Below, in pieces: positions 37,771 to 47,538 of a DNA stretch of 62,803 bases. The stretch's first letter is position 1. Each line of letters begins with the position of its first letter. The DNA is from Gramella sp. KN1008 (GTDB lineage: Bacteria; Bacteroidota; Bacteroidia; Flavobacteriales; Flavobacteriaceae): positions 1 to 62,803 of the forward strand of contig NZ_SJDV01000012.1 of the NCBI RefSeq assembly GCF_004332155.1, in the 5' to 3' direction. The notes beneath the pieces are model-generated. The model did no database searches. It had not been told where the DNA came from and saw only the letters and a list, made by a program, of their open reading frames with translations. A program made the translations under genes and the position numbers.

Positions 37771-39486
37771 TTAATTATTTGGTGCCCACCAGAGTTCAGT
37801 TCCCTGCTCATCAGGTCCCTGTATTTGAAGCGCAGCTTCAAGGTTAGCACCGTTGGTATTATATTCCTGGTTACCATACCTCATTCTTTGCGGATATTCA
37901 CCATTTAAGGTACCGGCTGAATATATATCATAATCAGATACTCCGTTAGCTAGTTCTTTTGGATAGCCAGTATCACGAACGATAGCCCAGGCTTCGAAAC
38001 CGTCAGTATAGGAGGCTAACCATCTCTGAATAGCAATCTTCTCGAGGTTCTCTTCCATAGTTCCATTTAACAAGGCCATATCTTCGTTAGCAAGGAAGTT
38101 ATCTATTTCATCCTGACCCACATTCCAAATTTTCATGGCTTCAGCTATACCATTTTGATAATAGGTTTGAGCATCACCACTTCCGAGTCCTTTAACGATG
38201 GCTTCAGCCTGAAGGAAGTTACCTTCAGCAGCCGTCATCACCACTTCAGGGAAAATTGGCTCACCGGAATTCTTAGGGTTGACAACCCATTCAGCCGGAG
38301 CAGAGAAAAGTTCATATTTAACATGAGGATAAATGTCTCCGTTTAGCCTTGTTGGCTGACCAACATAATAAGGCTGTTCATCTGATACATTAATTTTAAC
38401 CTGATCTGCTGAATCCTCACGGGTATAAGATACTCCCGCATTATCAAGTTCTCCAAGAATAAATGATACGTACTTATCAAATAAAGCAACGCCAGAACCT
38501 TCTGATGGTTTAGTAAATGTAACTTCGCCTCCTATGATAGGTTCTGCATAATGTGGAAGTCTTGGGTCGTTATTATCCCTGAGATAGTCTACCACCGTTT
38601 TTCCCACTTTCCATTTTGATCCACGACCACCGAAGTTATGCCATACATCTCCATATGCAGCATTAGCCCACTGGCTGATCTCAATATCTTTTGGTAGTAA
38701 GGCATTATCACCCTCGTCAGTTAGTAAAGGACTGGATAAAGCCTCATTAATTACCGCGTCCGCAAAACCAGCTCCGGTAGCGCCCTGAGCTCTTAAGGCC
38801 ATTCTTAACTTAAGAGTATTGGCCATTTTCTTCCATTTCTGAAGATCCCCGTTAAAGAAAAGGTCATTGCCGGTTAAAAGCTCTACACCCGTTCCTGTTT
38901 CGGTTTGACTTCCAATGATCTCCATAGCCCGGTCCAGATCAGCTATCACCCCTTTATAGATCTCTTCCTGTGTATCAAATTTAGGAGTAATAATATCCGG
39001 ATTAGAAGCTTCAGTATATGGAACCATACCAAATGTATCGGTATACATTTGATAATAAAGTCCTTTCATGATAAGTCCTATAGCATAGAAATTCTCATTT
39101 TCCAGATCTCCTCCTTCTTTTACAAAGTTCTGGTACACACTAAGTTTACTTACATAACTAGCCATCCAGTCATAAGCAGCATCAGTATATCCTCCACTAT
39201 ACGAGTAGGCCAGACCATCGTTCCACCAACATCCATTAAACCCAAAGGTAAACATACCGGCAAATCGATCGGCATGTATTAGCTGTGCTCTCCAGTATGG
39301 ATAGCGATTAGGTGCATATAACTCGATCTGGATACCAGTTAGAAAGTATTTAGCACTTACCTCATCAGAGGTAAAGGCATCAGGTTTCGTATTGATTTCC
39401 TCAAAATCTGAACAACTCGATAATGAAAAAATCAACAGCAAAGTCGCACTAAAGATTTTCAATATTCCTTTCATAATTTTTTTCAT
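37771..39486 (-). CDS. SusD/RagB-like glycan-binding outer membrane lipoprotein
   Basis: This 571-residue protein has a lipoprotein signal (SLSSC, Cys about 27) and the SusD-like tail. It matches the SusD_2 type: N-terminal INTKPDAFT, then TPR-like helices and the WLASYTDGFEAWAIVRDTGYPKE stretch typical of family members. SusD lids SusC and binds the glycan. Its start overlaps the susC stop by 1 nt (TAATG), so the pair is coupled. The substrate is inferred as an amino-sugar glycan from the locus. Confidence 0.92.
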   Translation of the reverse strand: MKKIMKGILKIFSATLLLIFSLSSCSDFEEINTKPDAFTSDEVSAKYFLTGIQIELYAPNRYPYWRAQLIHADRFAGMFTFGFNGCWWNDGLAYSYSGGYTDAAYDWMASYVSKLSVYQNFVKEGGDLENENFYAIGLIMKGLYYQMYTDTFGMVPYTEASNPDIITPKFDTQEEIYKGVIADLDRAMEIIGSQTETGTGVELLTGNDLFFNGDLQKWKKMANTLKLRMALRAQGATGAGFADAVINEALSSPLLTDEGDNALLPKDIEISQWANAAYGDVWHNFGGRGSKWKVGKTVVDYLRDNNDPRLPHYAEPIIGGEVTFTKPSEGSGVALFDKYVSFILGELDNAGVSYTREDSADQVKINVSDEQPYYVGQPTRLNGDIYPHVKYELFSAPAEWVVNPKNSGEPIFPEVVMTAAEGNFLQAEAIVKGLGSGDAQTYYQNGIAEAMKIWNVGQDEIDNFLANEDMALLNGTMEENLEKIAIQRWLASYTDGFEAWAIVRDTGYPKELANGVSDYDIYSAGTLNGEYPQRMRYGNQEYNTNGANLEAALQIQGPDEQGTELWWAPNN

Positions 39487-42400
39487 TAAAATTTAATATT
39501 AACATTTACTCCCAGACTGCGTATGGTTGGCGCGTTGTTCAGTGAGATCCCCTGGCCGGAAAGACCTGTACCGATGGATGAATCAGGGTCAATGTCTTCA
39601 GCATCCTTATAAAGGAAGAAGAGGTTTCTTCCAATTAATCCGATAGAAGCTGCATTGAGTCCAATACTATCTGTAAAGTCTCCTGGGAATCTATAAGTTA
39701 ATGCAAATTCTCTTAATCTCACATTGGTTTGGTCATAAATATAATTAGATGTAATACCTGAATAGCTACCCCAGTATTCCTGAGCGGTAATTGAAGCTGT
39801 ATTAGGTTCTCCTGTTTCCTCGTTTATCGCGTCTACCACAATACCTTCTCCTCTATACTGAAGACTCCTTTCAGAAACCCCGGCAGCATCCAGGTATGAA
39901 GACGTAGCTGAATAAATTTCTCCTCCAAATCTTCCATCGATCAGGAATCTTAAATTCCAGTTTTTATAAGTCAGGTTATTCGTAAGACCACCAATCCAAT
40001 CTGGCTGGGCGTTTCCTAGTTTTTCCCTTTCTCCAGCAGCTAATGGGAAACCTTCAGCATTTACTAAACGCTCTCCATTTTCATTAGTTTTCCAGGTAGA
40101 GCCGTAAATATCACCGATTCCGCCACCAACTTCAGCTCTAATAGAAAGCCCTCCAAGGGAGTTAAGTACTGTATAATCAAGACCCTCAATTAACTCAATA
40201 AGCTTATTCTCATTTTTAGAAAAATTAGCACTTATATCCCATCTGAAGTTTTCAGTTCTTACCGGTACACCTCCAATCATAACCTCTATACCCTGGTTCT
40301 GAACCTCACCAATATTTTCTTTAAATGTACTGTATCCTGTAGCAAAAGGCACCGGAACATTATAAATCATATCGGTTGTAGTAATGTCATAAAGCGAAAG
40401 TTCTCCATAAAGTCTATTCATGAACATATTGAATTCCAATCCAATTTCTGTAGAAGTAACACTTTCAGGTTTTAGGTTAGGATTCAATTTTACGCTAGGT
40501 CCTTCAAGAACAGTCAAACCAAGATAGCCATCCTGAGGAACACTAAATGTTTGATAAAGTTGATATACACCCGTGTCATTACCTACTTCTGCCCAACTCG
40601 CTCTTAGTTTAAGCAAGTTAAAAATATCTTTATCTGGGTCAATGAATCTATCTACCAATAAAGAGTAACTAACTGAAGGATAGAAATATGAACGATTATC
40701 TTCGCTTAAGGTAGAAGACCAGTCATTTCTTGCAGTCAGATCAAGATACATTAGATCATCATAAGAGAAGCTGAATGAACCGTAAAGAGAATTTATTTTC
40801 TTTACACCAAGAGGCGTATGGCTGCTTGACTGTACATTCGTATTATTCAGGAATGATCTGGATGGTAATCTAAACTGAGATCCGGAAACATTCATTGTCT
40901 CAAAAGTTCTTTTAGATAAACTTCCTCCAACATTGGCTACCAGGTTCAATTTATCTGTCAGATCCTTGTCTGCTGTAAAAAGAAAATCAGCATTTATTTC
41001 TGTGTTCTTTCTTGTACTTAAAGAAAGGCGTCCATCATAGAAAAAGTGATGTCCATAATCCTGGATGTAATCACTTCGAATGTTGGTTACGTCTCCCCCT
41101 ACTCTTGCAAAAGCTGAGAGCCAGTCTGTAAACTCATAATTAAGCTTTGTGAAACCTAGAAAACGATCTCTTCTTTCATCATTGGTGTCTTCATTGAGCA
41201 TCCAATATGGATTACCTATACTCTTATTCTGGCCAGCATAACTTATAGATCCATATTCGTCTTCAAACATTTGAGGATCGGCCCAAAGAGATGGCTTGTA
41301 TTTTTTAAGATCATCTATACGCACATTTCTTGGCATTCTATATACATATGCAAGAACTCCTTCAGTACCCAGGTTTACCCTATTATTAAGTTCCTGAGTA
41401 AAATATGTGGCCTTACTATCCAAACTCATTTTATCTGAAAGATCCACAACTCCTCTAAGGTTAAAGTTGTGACTCTGAAGTTCTGAATTTGGTATTATTG
41501 ATGTAGTTGCGTTATTAGTATAGGAAAATCTTAAACTGTAATCTTCACCACCTTTATCCATTGAAAGGGTGTTGATACTTTGAATTCCATTTTCAAAGAA
41601 ATCTTCCACATTATTAGGCTGGGCAGTATAAGGTCTTTGCTCTCCTGTATAGTAAAGCTGTTCTGAACCATCAAGCCTTGATCCCCAGGATGATCCTCCA
41701 AAGTTAGCCAGGTCCGCATAAGGCGCACCATTAACACCCTGTCCGTATTCGTTTTGAAATTCCGGTAAAAACATAGGTTCTTCAATAGAGATGTTGGAAT
41801 TTATTGAAATTCCTAATCCTCTACCTTTTGTACCTTTTTTGGTAGTTATTAATATTACCCCGCTTGCCGCTCTTGAACCATATAGGGCAGCAGCATTAGG
41901 TCCTTTAAGTACCGAAACCGATTCGATATCGGCAGGGTTAATATCGGTAATACCACCACCTGTTACAGTACTATTGTAAATACTACCTCCAGACTCGGTT
42001 CCTGATGCATCGATCGGAATACCATCAACAACAATTAATGCCTGGTTGTTTCCCGTAAGTGTGTTATTTCCACGAATGGTTATCCTTGAACCCGAACCTA
42101 CACCACTAGACTGGTTTACTACAAGACCAGCAACCTTACCAACTAAGGAACTGGCAACATTATAGTTCTTAACAGTATTTACTTCTTCAGATTCCAGCTC
42201 AGTAACTGCATATCCTAAAGATTTCTTTTCTCTGGTTATTCCCAACGAGGTTACCACAACCTCATCAAGAGCCTGGGCATCAACAGAAAGTACTAAATCC
42301 AGTGTAGTTCTGCCTTCTAATGCAATTTCCTGTGTCCCGTATCCTAGCATTGAGAATACAAGTACAGCATCTGCCGGTGCGGTAATAGAATAATTTCCGT

Positions 42401-42575
42401 CAAAGTCGGTAGCTACTCCATTACTAGTGCCTTTTTCAATAACTGTAACTCCCGGTAACGGCAGACCGCTTTCACCATCAGTAACTGTTCCTGTTACGGT
42501 TTGTTCCTGCGCGATAATGTTTTGATTGAATGATAAAAACATTAAACCAAACAGGATAAATAGTTTTTTACCCAT
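39486..42575 (-). CDS. SusC/RagA-family TonB-linked outer membrane transporter
   Basis: This 1029-residue protein has a signal peptide (ends about residue 22, IIAQE), a carboxypeptidase-regulatory-like domain (about 25-105, VTGTVTDGESGLPLPGV), the ALDEVVVTSLG TonB-box-like region, a plug (about 115-230, with SRITIRGNNTL, GGITDINPADIESVSVLKG and ALYGSRAASGVILITTKKG) and a 22-strand-type barrel ending in VNVNIKF. It imports oligosaccharides or glycopeptides with the SusD partner. Family-typical in all regions. Confidence 0.95.
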   Translation of the reverse strand: MGKKLFILFGLMFLSFNQNIIAQEQTVTGTVTDGESGLPLPGVTVIEKGTSNGVATDFDGNYSITAPADAVLVFSMLGYGTQEIALEGRTTLDLVLSVDAQALDEVVVTSLGITREKKSLGYAVTELESEEVNTVKNYNVASSLVGKVAGLVVNQSSGVGSGSRITIRGNNTLTGNNQALIVVDGIPIDASGTESGGSIYNSTVTGGGITDINPADIESVSVLKGPNAAALYGSRAASGVILITTKKGTKGRGLGISINSNISIEEPMFLPEFQNEYGQGVNGAPYADLANFGGSSWGSRLDGSEQLYYTGEQRPYTAQPNNVEDFFENGIQSINTLSMDKGGEDYSLRFSYTNNATTSIIPNSELQSHNFNLRGVVDLSDKMSLDSKATYFTQELNNRVNLGTEGVLAYVYRMPRNVRIDDLKKYKPSLWADPQMFEDEYGSISYAGQNKSIGNPYWMLNEDTNDERRDRFLGFTKLNYEFTDWLSAFARVGGDVTNIRSDYIQDYGHHFFYDGRLSLSTRKNTEINADFLFTADKDLTDKLNLVANVGGSLSKRTFETMNVSGSQFRLPSRSFLNNTNVQSSSHTPLGVKKINSLYGSFSFSYDDLMYLDLTARNDWSSTLSEDNRSYFYPSVSYSLLVDRFIDPDKDIFNLLKLRASWAEVGNDTGVYQLYQTFSVPQDGYLGLTVLEGPSVKLNPNLKPESVTSTEIGLEFNMFMNRLYGELSLYDITTTDMIYNVPVPFATGYSTFKENIGEVQNQGIEVMIGGVPVRTENFRWDISANFSKNENKLIELIEGLDYTVLNSLGGLSIRAEVGGGIGDIYGSTWKTNENGERLVNAEGFPLAAGEREKLGNAQPDWIGGLTNNLTYKNWNLRFLIDGRFGGEIYSATSSYLDAAGVSERSLQYRGEGIVVDAINEETGEPNTASITAQEYWGSYSGITSNYIYDQTNVRLREFALTYRFPGDFTDSIGLNAASIGLIGRNLFFLYKDAEDIDPDSSIGTGLSGQGISLNNAPTIRSLGVNVNIKF

Positions 42576-42870
42576 AAGTGTTTTAATTTTTGGTTAGAAT
42601 TTGATGAATAATACTTAATAATTTTAACATAAATAACTCAAAAAACATTTAGTTTTTAAAAAATTATTCACAAATGATTGATTTCGCTCTCAAGCTTAGC
42701 TTAAGCTCGAAAACGTTATAGCTAAAATAATAAGAACATTTAGAACTTAAACAAAAATTTGAATTATTTATACACTCTGCTTTAAGATAACTTTAAGAAC
42801 ATCCAAAAGGTAGAGGAATACTGAAGTTCTATGCTTATTATTGTCTCCCTAAAAAATCCATTAGAAGGAA
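42576..42870 (-). promoter_or_regulatory. susC upstream region with palindromes and a shared 14-bp element
   Basis: This 295-bp gap separates susC from the end of the upstream operon. It holds TCGAAAACGTTATA at 42707-42720, exactly shared (inverted) with the region before the MFS gene, and next to it the 10-bp palindrome AGCTTAAGCT (42698-42707). I see no perfect TAnnTTTG box on the minus strand. No ORF or RNA gene is visible. Confidence 0.55.
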
Positions 42871-43986
42871 TTATTTGGACTTAAATTCCTTTATCGTCTT
42901 GAGATGATCACCGGAAAGTGCATTTCCATCAAAGAAGGATATCCCTTTTGCCCCATTATTCTTTGCCTGTTTTATAGCCTCCTCCAGCTCTTCAGCATCC
43001 ATGGCAGGAACAAATACTCCGGTATGGAGTTGAGTGTCACGCACAACCAGATCCTTAACCCCTTGTTGCGTAGCAAAGCCTATCCAGTCTAATTCTTCAT
43101 TATAAAAATTATGATAAATCATTGGTAATACAGCGTCAATTTTCCACTTATCCCAGCGCTGTCTCACCATATGATCTGCCATTTCAGGGTAAGGAAAAAC
43201 AGCGGCAGTTAAATCCTTATTATTTGCATGGGCTATATCATATGCTTCATCCACTACCGCTTTGATCTTATTTAAGCGGAATTGTTTCCATTCCATATCC
43301 AAAGCCGGATTCTCAAAATCCCGGGGATTTTTATGATGAAGTTCCTCAAATTCATTTATACACACATCGCAATAGCAAAAATCGAATTCCGGTAATTCCT
43401 CCTCCTGTACAAGATCGTATTTAGGGAGTAAACCAATAGGAAGAAAAATATCGGGAAATCTGATATAATCAAGATGCACACTCTCTATACCATCTACTTT
43501 AGCCAATCTTTCTACCAGACTTAGAACATGATTTCTGGATTCTTCCCTGGTGGGACAAAGCCACTGGTAATAATCCACATATGGCCTTGTGTCAAAAGTA
43601 GATTTACCATCTCGGCTTACCACATACCAGTCAGGATGCTGAAGAGCAACGCTGTCCCCAGGACGGTTCATAGCCATTATCCAGGCATGGACTTCCAATC
43701 CAGCTTCCCTCGCCAATGGAGCAACCCGTGCAAGGAGATCAGGATCGGTATTGGTATTTATTAAAACTGCATCAATTCCATTCTCACCATATTTTTTAAA
43801 TTCATGGACATAAGATGAATCCGCTCTTTTTTCATTAGCGGAGGTCCAAACCCAATACTTGAAATCATTTGTTTCCTTATTTTCCGAATTTTCTTTGTCT
43901 GCAACTGTATTTTCAGACTTATTTTCCATGCATGAAACAAATAGCATTAATGATAATAAATAGATAAATAGCTGGTTAGTTTTCAT
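42871..43986 (-). CDS. GHL10-like putative glycoside hydrolase lipoprotein
   Basis: This 371-residue protein has a lipoprotein signal (LFVSC, Cys about 19) and a TIM-barrel-like chain. Motifs are DAVLINTNTDPD, LEVHAWIMAMNRP, GIESVHLDYIRFPD and DAVLPMIYHNFY, similar to the GHL10/DUF4015 groups (DYIRFP is characteristic). A pair of cysteines, CYCDVC, mid-chain is unusual. A second, less similar relative lies at 34866. The substrate is unknown. It is the last gene of the MFS-GH20-murQ operon, 8 nt after the CBM9 gene. Confidence 0.72.
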   Translation of the reverse strand: MKTNQLFIYLLSLMLFVSCMENKSENTVADKENSENKETNDFKYWVWTSANEKRADSSYVHEFKKYGENGIDAVLINTNTDPDLLARVAPLAREAGLEVHAWIMAMNRPGDSVALQHPDWYVVSRDGKSTFDTRPYVDYYQWLCPTREESRNHVLSLVERLAKVDGIESVHLDYIRFPDIFLPIGLLPKYDLVQEEELPEFDFCYCDVCINEFEELHHKNPRDFENPALDMEWKQFRLNKIKAVVDEAYDIAHANNKDLTAAVFPYPEMADHMVRQRWDKWKIDAVLPMIYHNFYNEELDWIGFATQQGVKDLVVRDTQLHTGVFVPAMDAEELEEAIKQAKNNGAKGISFFDGNALSGDHLKTIKEFKSK

Positions 43987-43994
43987 ATGGTAGA

Positions 43995-45056
43995 TTATTT
44001 AATTTTAATAAGGTCTCCGTCCTCCTTAATTAGATAGGTGTCTCCAGTAAACGGACTCTTTACAGAGATGTTCCATCCACTCAAATGATTTTCAATTTGA
44101 GGTTCAACCTCTTCACCTTCAATAAGGGTTCTTTTAGCTGAGATATCTTCTATTTTAGTCGCCCATTTTTTATGCTCGGCGTAAAAGGTCTTCTGTTTAC
44201 GATATAAATTATAAAGAAGCCATTTTACTCTTTCATCTTTAGGAATACTGAAATCCATTCGTGTCCCAGGTTCCTTTTCAGAAAAATATACATATCCCCA
44301 ATGTTCCGGCTCATGCATATTAATTACTCCCTGTGGAGACCAAACCCAATTATATTCGGGTAAGAATTTTCCGTTTTCATCTTTTTTTCTGGAGTATGTT
44401 CCGTTATCAAGTTGAAAATCCCAGTTTACCCTGGAAAAATTGATTCTCCAGAAATCACTTTTGGGAATCCTATTATGAGTATTAGCTTCAGCCATTACTT
44501 CCCATGGAATAGCTATTTCAACACTCCAGCCTTCATCAATATCTGTCGGGTCATTTAAGGAACCCTTGACATATACTGCCGACTTAAGTCCTTTAATATC
44601 CCAATTATCGATTATCGGTGCCCGCTCTCTGTATGGTTTAACTATGAAAAGGTCCCAAACCGTGTTGAGAGCATTCATTTCAAATTCCATATAGTTATGA
44701 GTGTCTCCATCGGGATCTATAAAGATTTCAAAATCGTTATTATAAAAAATGACTGTATCCCTCTGTTTTAAAGTACCCCAGACATGAGGTTCTTCCATTT
44801 TAGCGAAGAAATAAAGATATTTTTCATCCCAGACCATCTTAACGTTAGTCTTAAAACTGGGGGTCTTCTCTCCTTCGATATCGATAAAATCCTGACTGAA
44901 ACCAACCTTTTCCCAGGCAGGATCATTACCAATCCCGTCCACTTTTATAGAATCAAAGGTTTGATAAGCAATATAGAGTCTGGGCTCTTTTAAATTTTGC
45001 GAAAATAAGTTAGAGCTCAAAAAACATATGATAACCAGGTTAAGCAGATTTTTCAA
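43995..45056 (-). CDS. CBM9-like carbohydrate-binding protein
   Basis: This 353-residue exported protein has a signal peptide (about 1-19, SSNLFSQN). Residues about 25-245 read as a family 9 carbohydrate-binding-like domain: KVDGIGNDPAWEKVGFSQDF, TNVKMVWDEKYLYFFAKMEEP, FEIFIDPDGDTHNYMEFEMN and WRINFSRVNW. The C-terminal quarter (about 255-350) is charged and helical. No catalytic domain is visible, so it likely binds substrate near the cell surface or periplasm. It sits between murQ (56 nt) and the GHL10-like gene. Confidence 0.8.
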   Translation of the reverse strand: MKNLLNLVIICFLSSNLFSQNLKEPRLYIAYQTFDSIKVDGIGNDPAWEKVGFSQDFIDIEGEKTPSFKTNVKMVWDEKYLYFFAKMEEPHVWGTLKQRDTVIFYNNDFEIFIDPDGDTHNYMEFEMNALNTVWDLFIVKPYRERAPIIDNWDIKGLKSAVYVKGSLNDPTDIDEGWSVEIAIPWEVMAEANTHNRIPKSDFWRINFSRVNWDFQLDNGTYSRKKDENGKFLPEYNWVWSPQGVINMHEPEHWGYVYFSEKEPGTRMDFSIPKDERVKWLLYNLYRKQKTFYAEHKKWATKIEDISAKRTLIEGEEVEPQIENHLSGWNISVKSPFTGDTYLIKEDGDLIKIK

Positions 45057-45112
45057 GGCAGATAATAGTATTTCAGTTAATTATAGTTTTACCACAAGAG
45101 TGATAAAATCTT

Positions 45113-45940
45113 CTATTTTTTATTATTGTAACTTTTCAACACATTCCTCACGCTTCCCTGCTCTTTCAATAATTTTTCGGCTTCTTCAGCTCCAATTCCA
45201 AGTTCTTCCATTATCATTCTGGTACCTCTGCCAACCAGTTTCTGATTGGAAAGCTGCATATCCACCATCTTGTTACCCTTTACACGGCCAAGTTTTATCA
45301 TAACGGTTGTAGATATCATATTAAGGACCAGTTTTTGTGCGGTCCCGGCTTTCATCCTGGTACTCCCGGTAACAAACTCAGGACCCACCACCACTTCAAT
45401 TGGATACTCTGAAGCTTCAGCAAGGGGGCTTTCAGAACTGCAGGTTATACATCCCGTGGTGATTCCATTTTTTCTGGCATCTTCTATTCCGCCAATAACA
45501 TATGGAGTGGTGCCCGAAGCTGCAATACCTATAAGTACATCGTTTTTCCCTATCTCGTATTGCTGAAGATCCTTCCAGGCCTGTTGAGTATCATCTTCAG
45601 CATTCTCTACTGCTTTGCGGAGCGCATAATCCCCTCCGGCAATTAAACCTATCACCATATCATCACTAACCCCATAGGTAGGCGGACATTCCGAAGCATC
45701 CAGTACTCCCAGCCTTCCGCTGGTACCTGCGCCTATATAAAATAGTCGGCCACCCGCATCCATTTTAGGCACTATCACCTCAATGAGGCTTTCTATACTT
45801 GGCAAAACCTCTTCAATTCTTTCTGGAACAGTCTTGTCTTCTTTATTTATGTTCGCAAGTAGCTCTGAGATACTCATCTTTTCTAGATGATCATAATTAG
45901 AAGACTTCTCTGTATCCGGTCGCTTATTCTCCATTTTCAA
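45113..45940 (-). CDS. murQ: N-acetylmuramic acid 6-phosphate etherase
   Basis: This 275-residue cytoplasmic SIS-domain enzyme removes D-lactate from MurNAc-6-P, giving GlcNAc-6-P. It shows FYIGAGTSGRLGVLDASECPP with catalytic E84 (equivalent to E83 of E. coli MurQ), GIAASGTTPYVIG, EVVVGPEFVTGSTRMKAGTAQK, and a UBA-like C-tail (MEELGIGAEEAEKLL). The length is slightly under the usual ~300. It follows GH20 after 15 nt. A MurNAc kinase, which normally precedes it in the pathway, is not in the window. Confidence 0.96.
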   Translation of the reverse strand: MKMENKRPDTEKSSNYDHLEKMSISELLANINKEDKTVPERIEEVLPSIESLIEVIVPKMDAGGRLFYIGAGTSGRLGVLDASECPPTYGVSDDMVIGLIAGGDYALRKAVENAEDDTQQAWKDLQQYEIGKNDVLIGIAASGTTPYVIGGIEDARKNGITTGCITCSSESPLAEASEYPIEVVVGPEFVTGSTRMKAGTAQKLVLNMISTTVMIKLGRVKGNKMVDMQLSNQKLVGRGTRMIMEELGIGAEEAEKLLKEQGSVRNVLKSYNNKK

Positions 45941-45955
45941 TTATCTGTTTTTTTG

Positions 45956-47524
45956 TTATTCGTTTTCAGGCATAAATCCTGAAAAAACACCTTCTCCTTC
46001 TTCTAAATTCCATTCAACATCCGGACTTTTGAAAAATTTCACGTCCAAATAATCAAGACGGTCACCGTGCTGACCCAATCTCTCCTTAAAGTTAGAGAAA
46101 TCCTTGCTTTCCTGAGGCGTCCATCCTATCTCGGCCGTTGCAATGGTTCTGGGCCATAGTCGGTTATCAGCCATATCATCTGAAGTTATCAACTCACTCC
46201 AAATAGGTGCCTCCACTCCTATTACATTCGGATTATCAGGATTAAAATTATAAGCGTCATCCAAAGAAACTCCTCTTTCCTGACACCAGTTATTGGTCTT
46301 TTCCTGTCCCGGCACGTTTGCATGATCAAAGTAGAAATTAGTACAGATAGATTCTATAATCCTGACATCAACCACGCTTTCAGTCTTTCCATTCCAACGC
46401 TGACTAATAAAGTCAAGGTTTACGGGAGCCTGGGTAACCTCTTCCCATCCTATCGTCGTCTTTCCATTTTCACGAACTATAGAATCGGCTTTTACAACAA
46501 ATTCCTCATACCTTTCATCGTCTATTTCATCTCCGCCAATATGAATATATTCACCGGTAGTGATCTCTGAAAGTTCGGCTATTATTTCTGAAACAAAATC
46601 ATAAATCTCAGGTTTCTCAAGACATAACTTGCTCCAGCCTACCGTATATTCATGATACAATTGAGGCGGGGTCGCCAGTCTGGGTTCTAGGTTGCTAAAT
46701 TCCTCACAGTTCAGTTCAGGATAAGCCATCAGAGCGGCGTATATATGACCTGGCATATCTATTTCGGGAATAATTGTAATATTCCGGGCTTTCGCGTATT
46801 CCTGAAGTTCTTTATACTCTTCCTGGGTAAGGAATCCCGAACGGCCATTCTTAACTGCGCTCTTTCCACCCAATTCGGTTAACTTTGGTTTACTTTTCAT
46901 CTCAATTCTCCATCCCTGGTCATCTGTAAGATGGAGGTGCAGCTTGTTCAGTTTATAAAGCGCCATTCTATCCAGATGTTTTTTCAAATATTCAGGACCA
47001 AAGAAGCTTCGCGCAATATCGATCATGGAACCTCTCCATTCAAATCGGGGTGAATCTGTGATTTTTACCTGTGGCAGTTTAATTGGATCGTTTATCTGCC
47101 TCTTTTCAATTTCAGAAGGGAACATTTGCCTTAAGGTCTGAACCGCATAGAACAAACCTGTATCTGTAGCAGCTTTAAGAAATACTGTATTTTTTGTTAT
47201 CTCTAGCTCATAACCTTCATTTCCTAGTTTATCTTGCAGATCTTCATTTAATTCCAGGGAAAAACCCATGCAATTCGATCCGGTCATTGAATAACTTTCC
47301 ACATATGTATTAGAAAGTAATTGCTGTAGCCAGGCAGCCGATTGTTTTGCACCCTCATTATAGCAAATTACTGCCCTTTCCGGCAACTGGAAAGAACCTT
47401 CCTTCCATTTCACCTCGGTGGGCTGAGGAATAATTGCTGGTTTGGAAATTGTGTTTTTCTGTGCCGTGATCATTCCGGTAAAAAGAATGAAAAAAGCCAG
47501 GAGTTTTATTCTTTGAGTATTCAT
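45956..47524 (-). CDS. GH20 beta-N-acetylhexosaminidase
   Basis: This 522-residue exported enzyme has a signal peptide (about 1-21). A GH20b N-domain (about 28-150) precedes the TIM barrel (about 160-500) with FEWRGSMIDIARSFFG, LHLHLTDDQGWRIE, and the catalytic pair D332-E333 in HIGGDEID. It removes terminal GlcNAc from oligosaccharides or muropeptide disaccharides. It lies 14 nt from the MFS gene and 15 nt from murQ. Confidence 0.94.
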   Translation of the reverse strand: MNTQRIKLLAFFILFTGMITAQKNTISKPAIIPQPTEVKWKEGSFQLPERAVICYNEGAKQSAAWLQQLLSNTYVESYSMTGSNCMGFSLELNEDLQDKLGNEGYELEITKNTVFLKAATDTGLFYAVQTLRQMFPSEIEKRQINDPIKLPQVKITDSPRFEWRGSMIDIARSFFGPEYLKKHLDRMALYKLNKLHLHLTDDQGWRIEMKSKPKLTELGGKSAVKNGRSGFLTQEEYKELQEYAKARNITIIPEIDMPGHIYAALMAYPELNCEEFSNLEPRLATPPQLYHEYTVGWSKLCLEKPEIYDFVSEIIAELSEITTGEYIHIGGDEIDDERYEEFVVKADSIVRENGKTTIGWEEVTQAPVNLDFISQRWNGKTESVVDVRIIESICTNFYFDHANVPGQEKTNNWCQERGVSLDDAYNFNPDNPNVIGVEAPIWSELITSDDMADNRLWPRTIATAEIGWTPQESKDFSNFKERLGQHGDRLDYLDVKFFKSPDVEWNLEEGEGVFSGFMPENE

Positions 47525-47538
47525 AATGTTTATAAATT

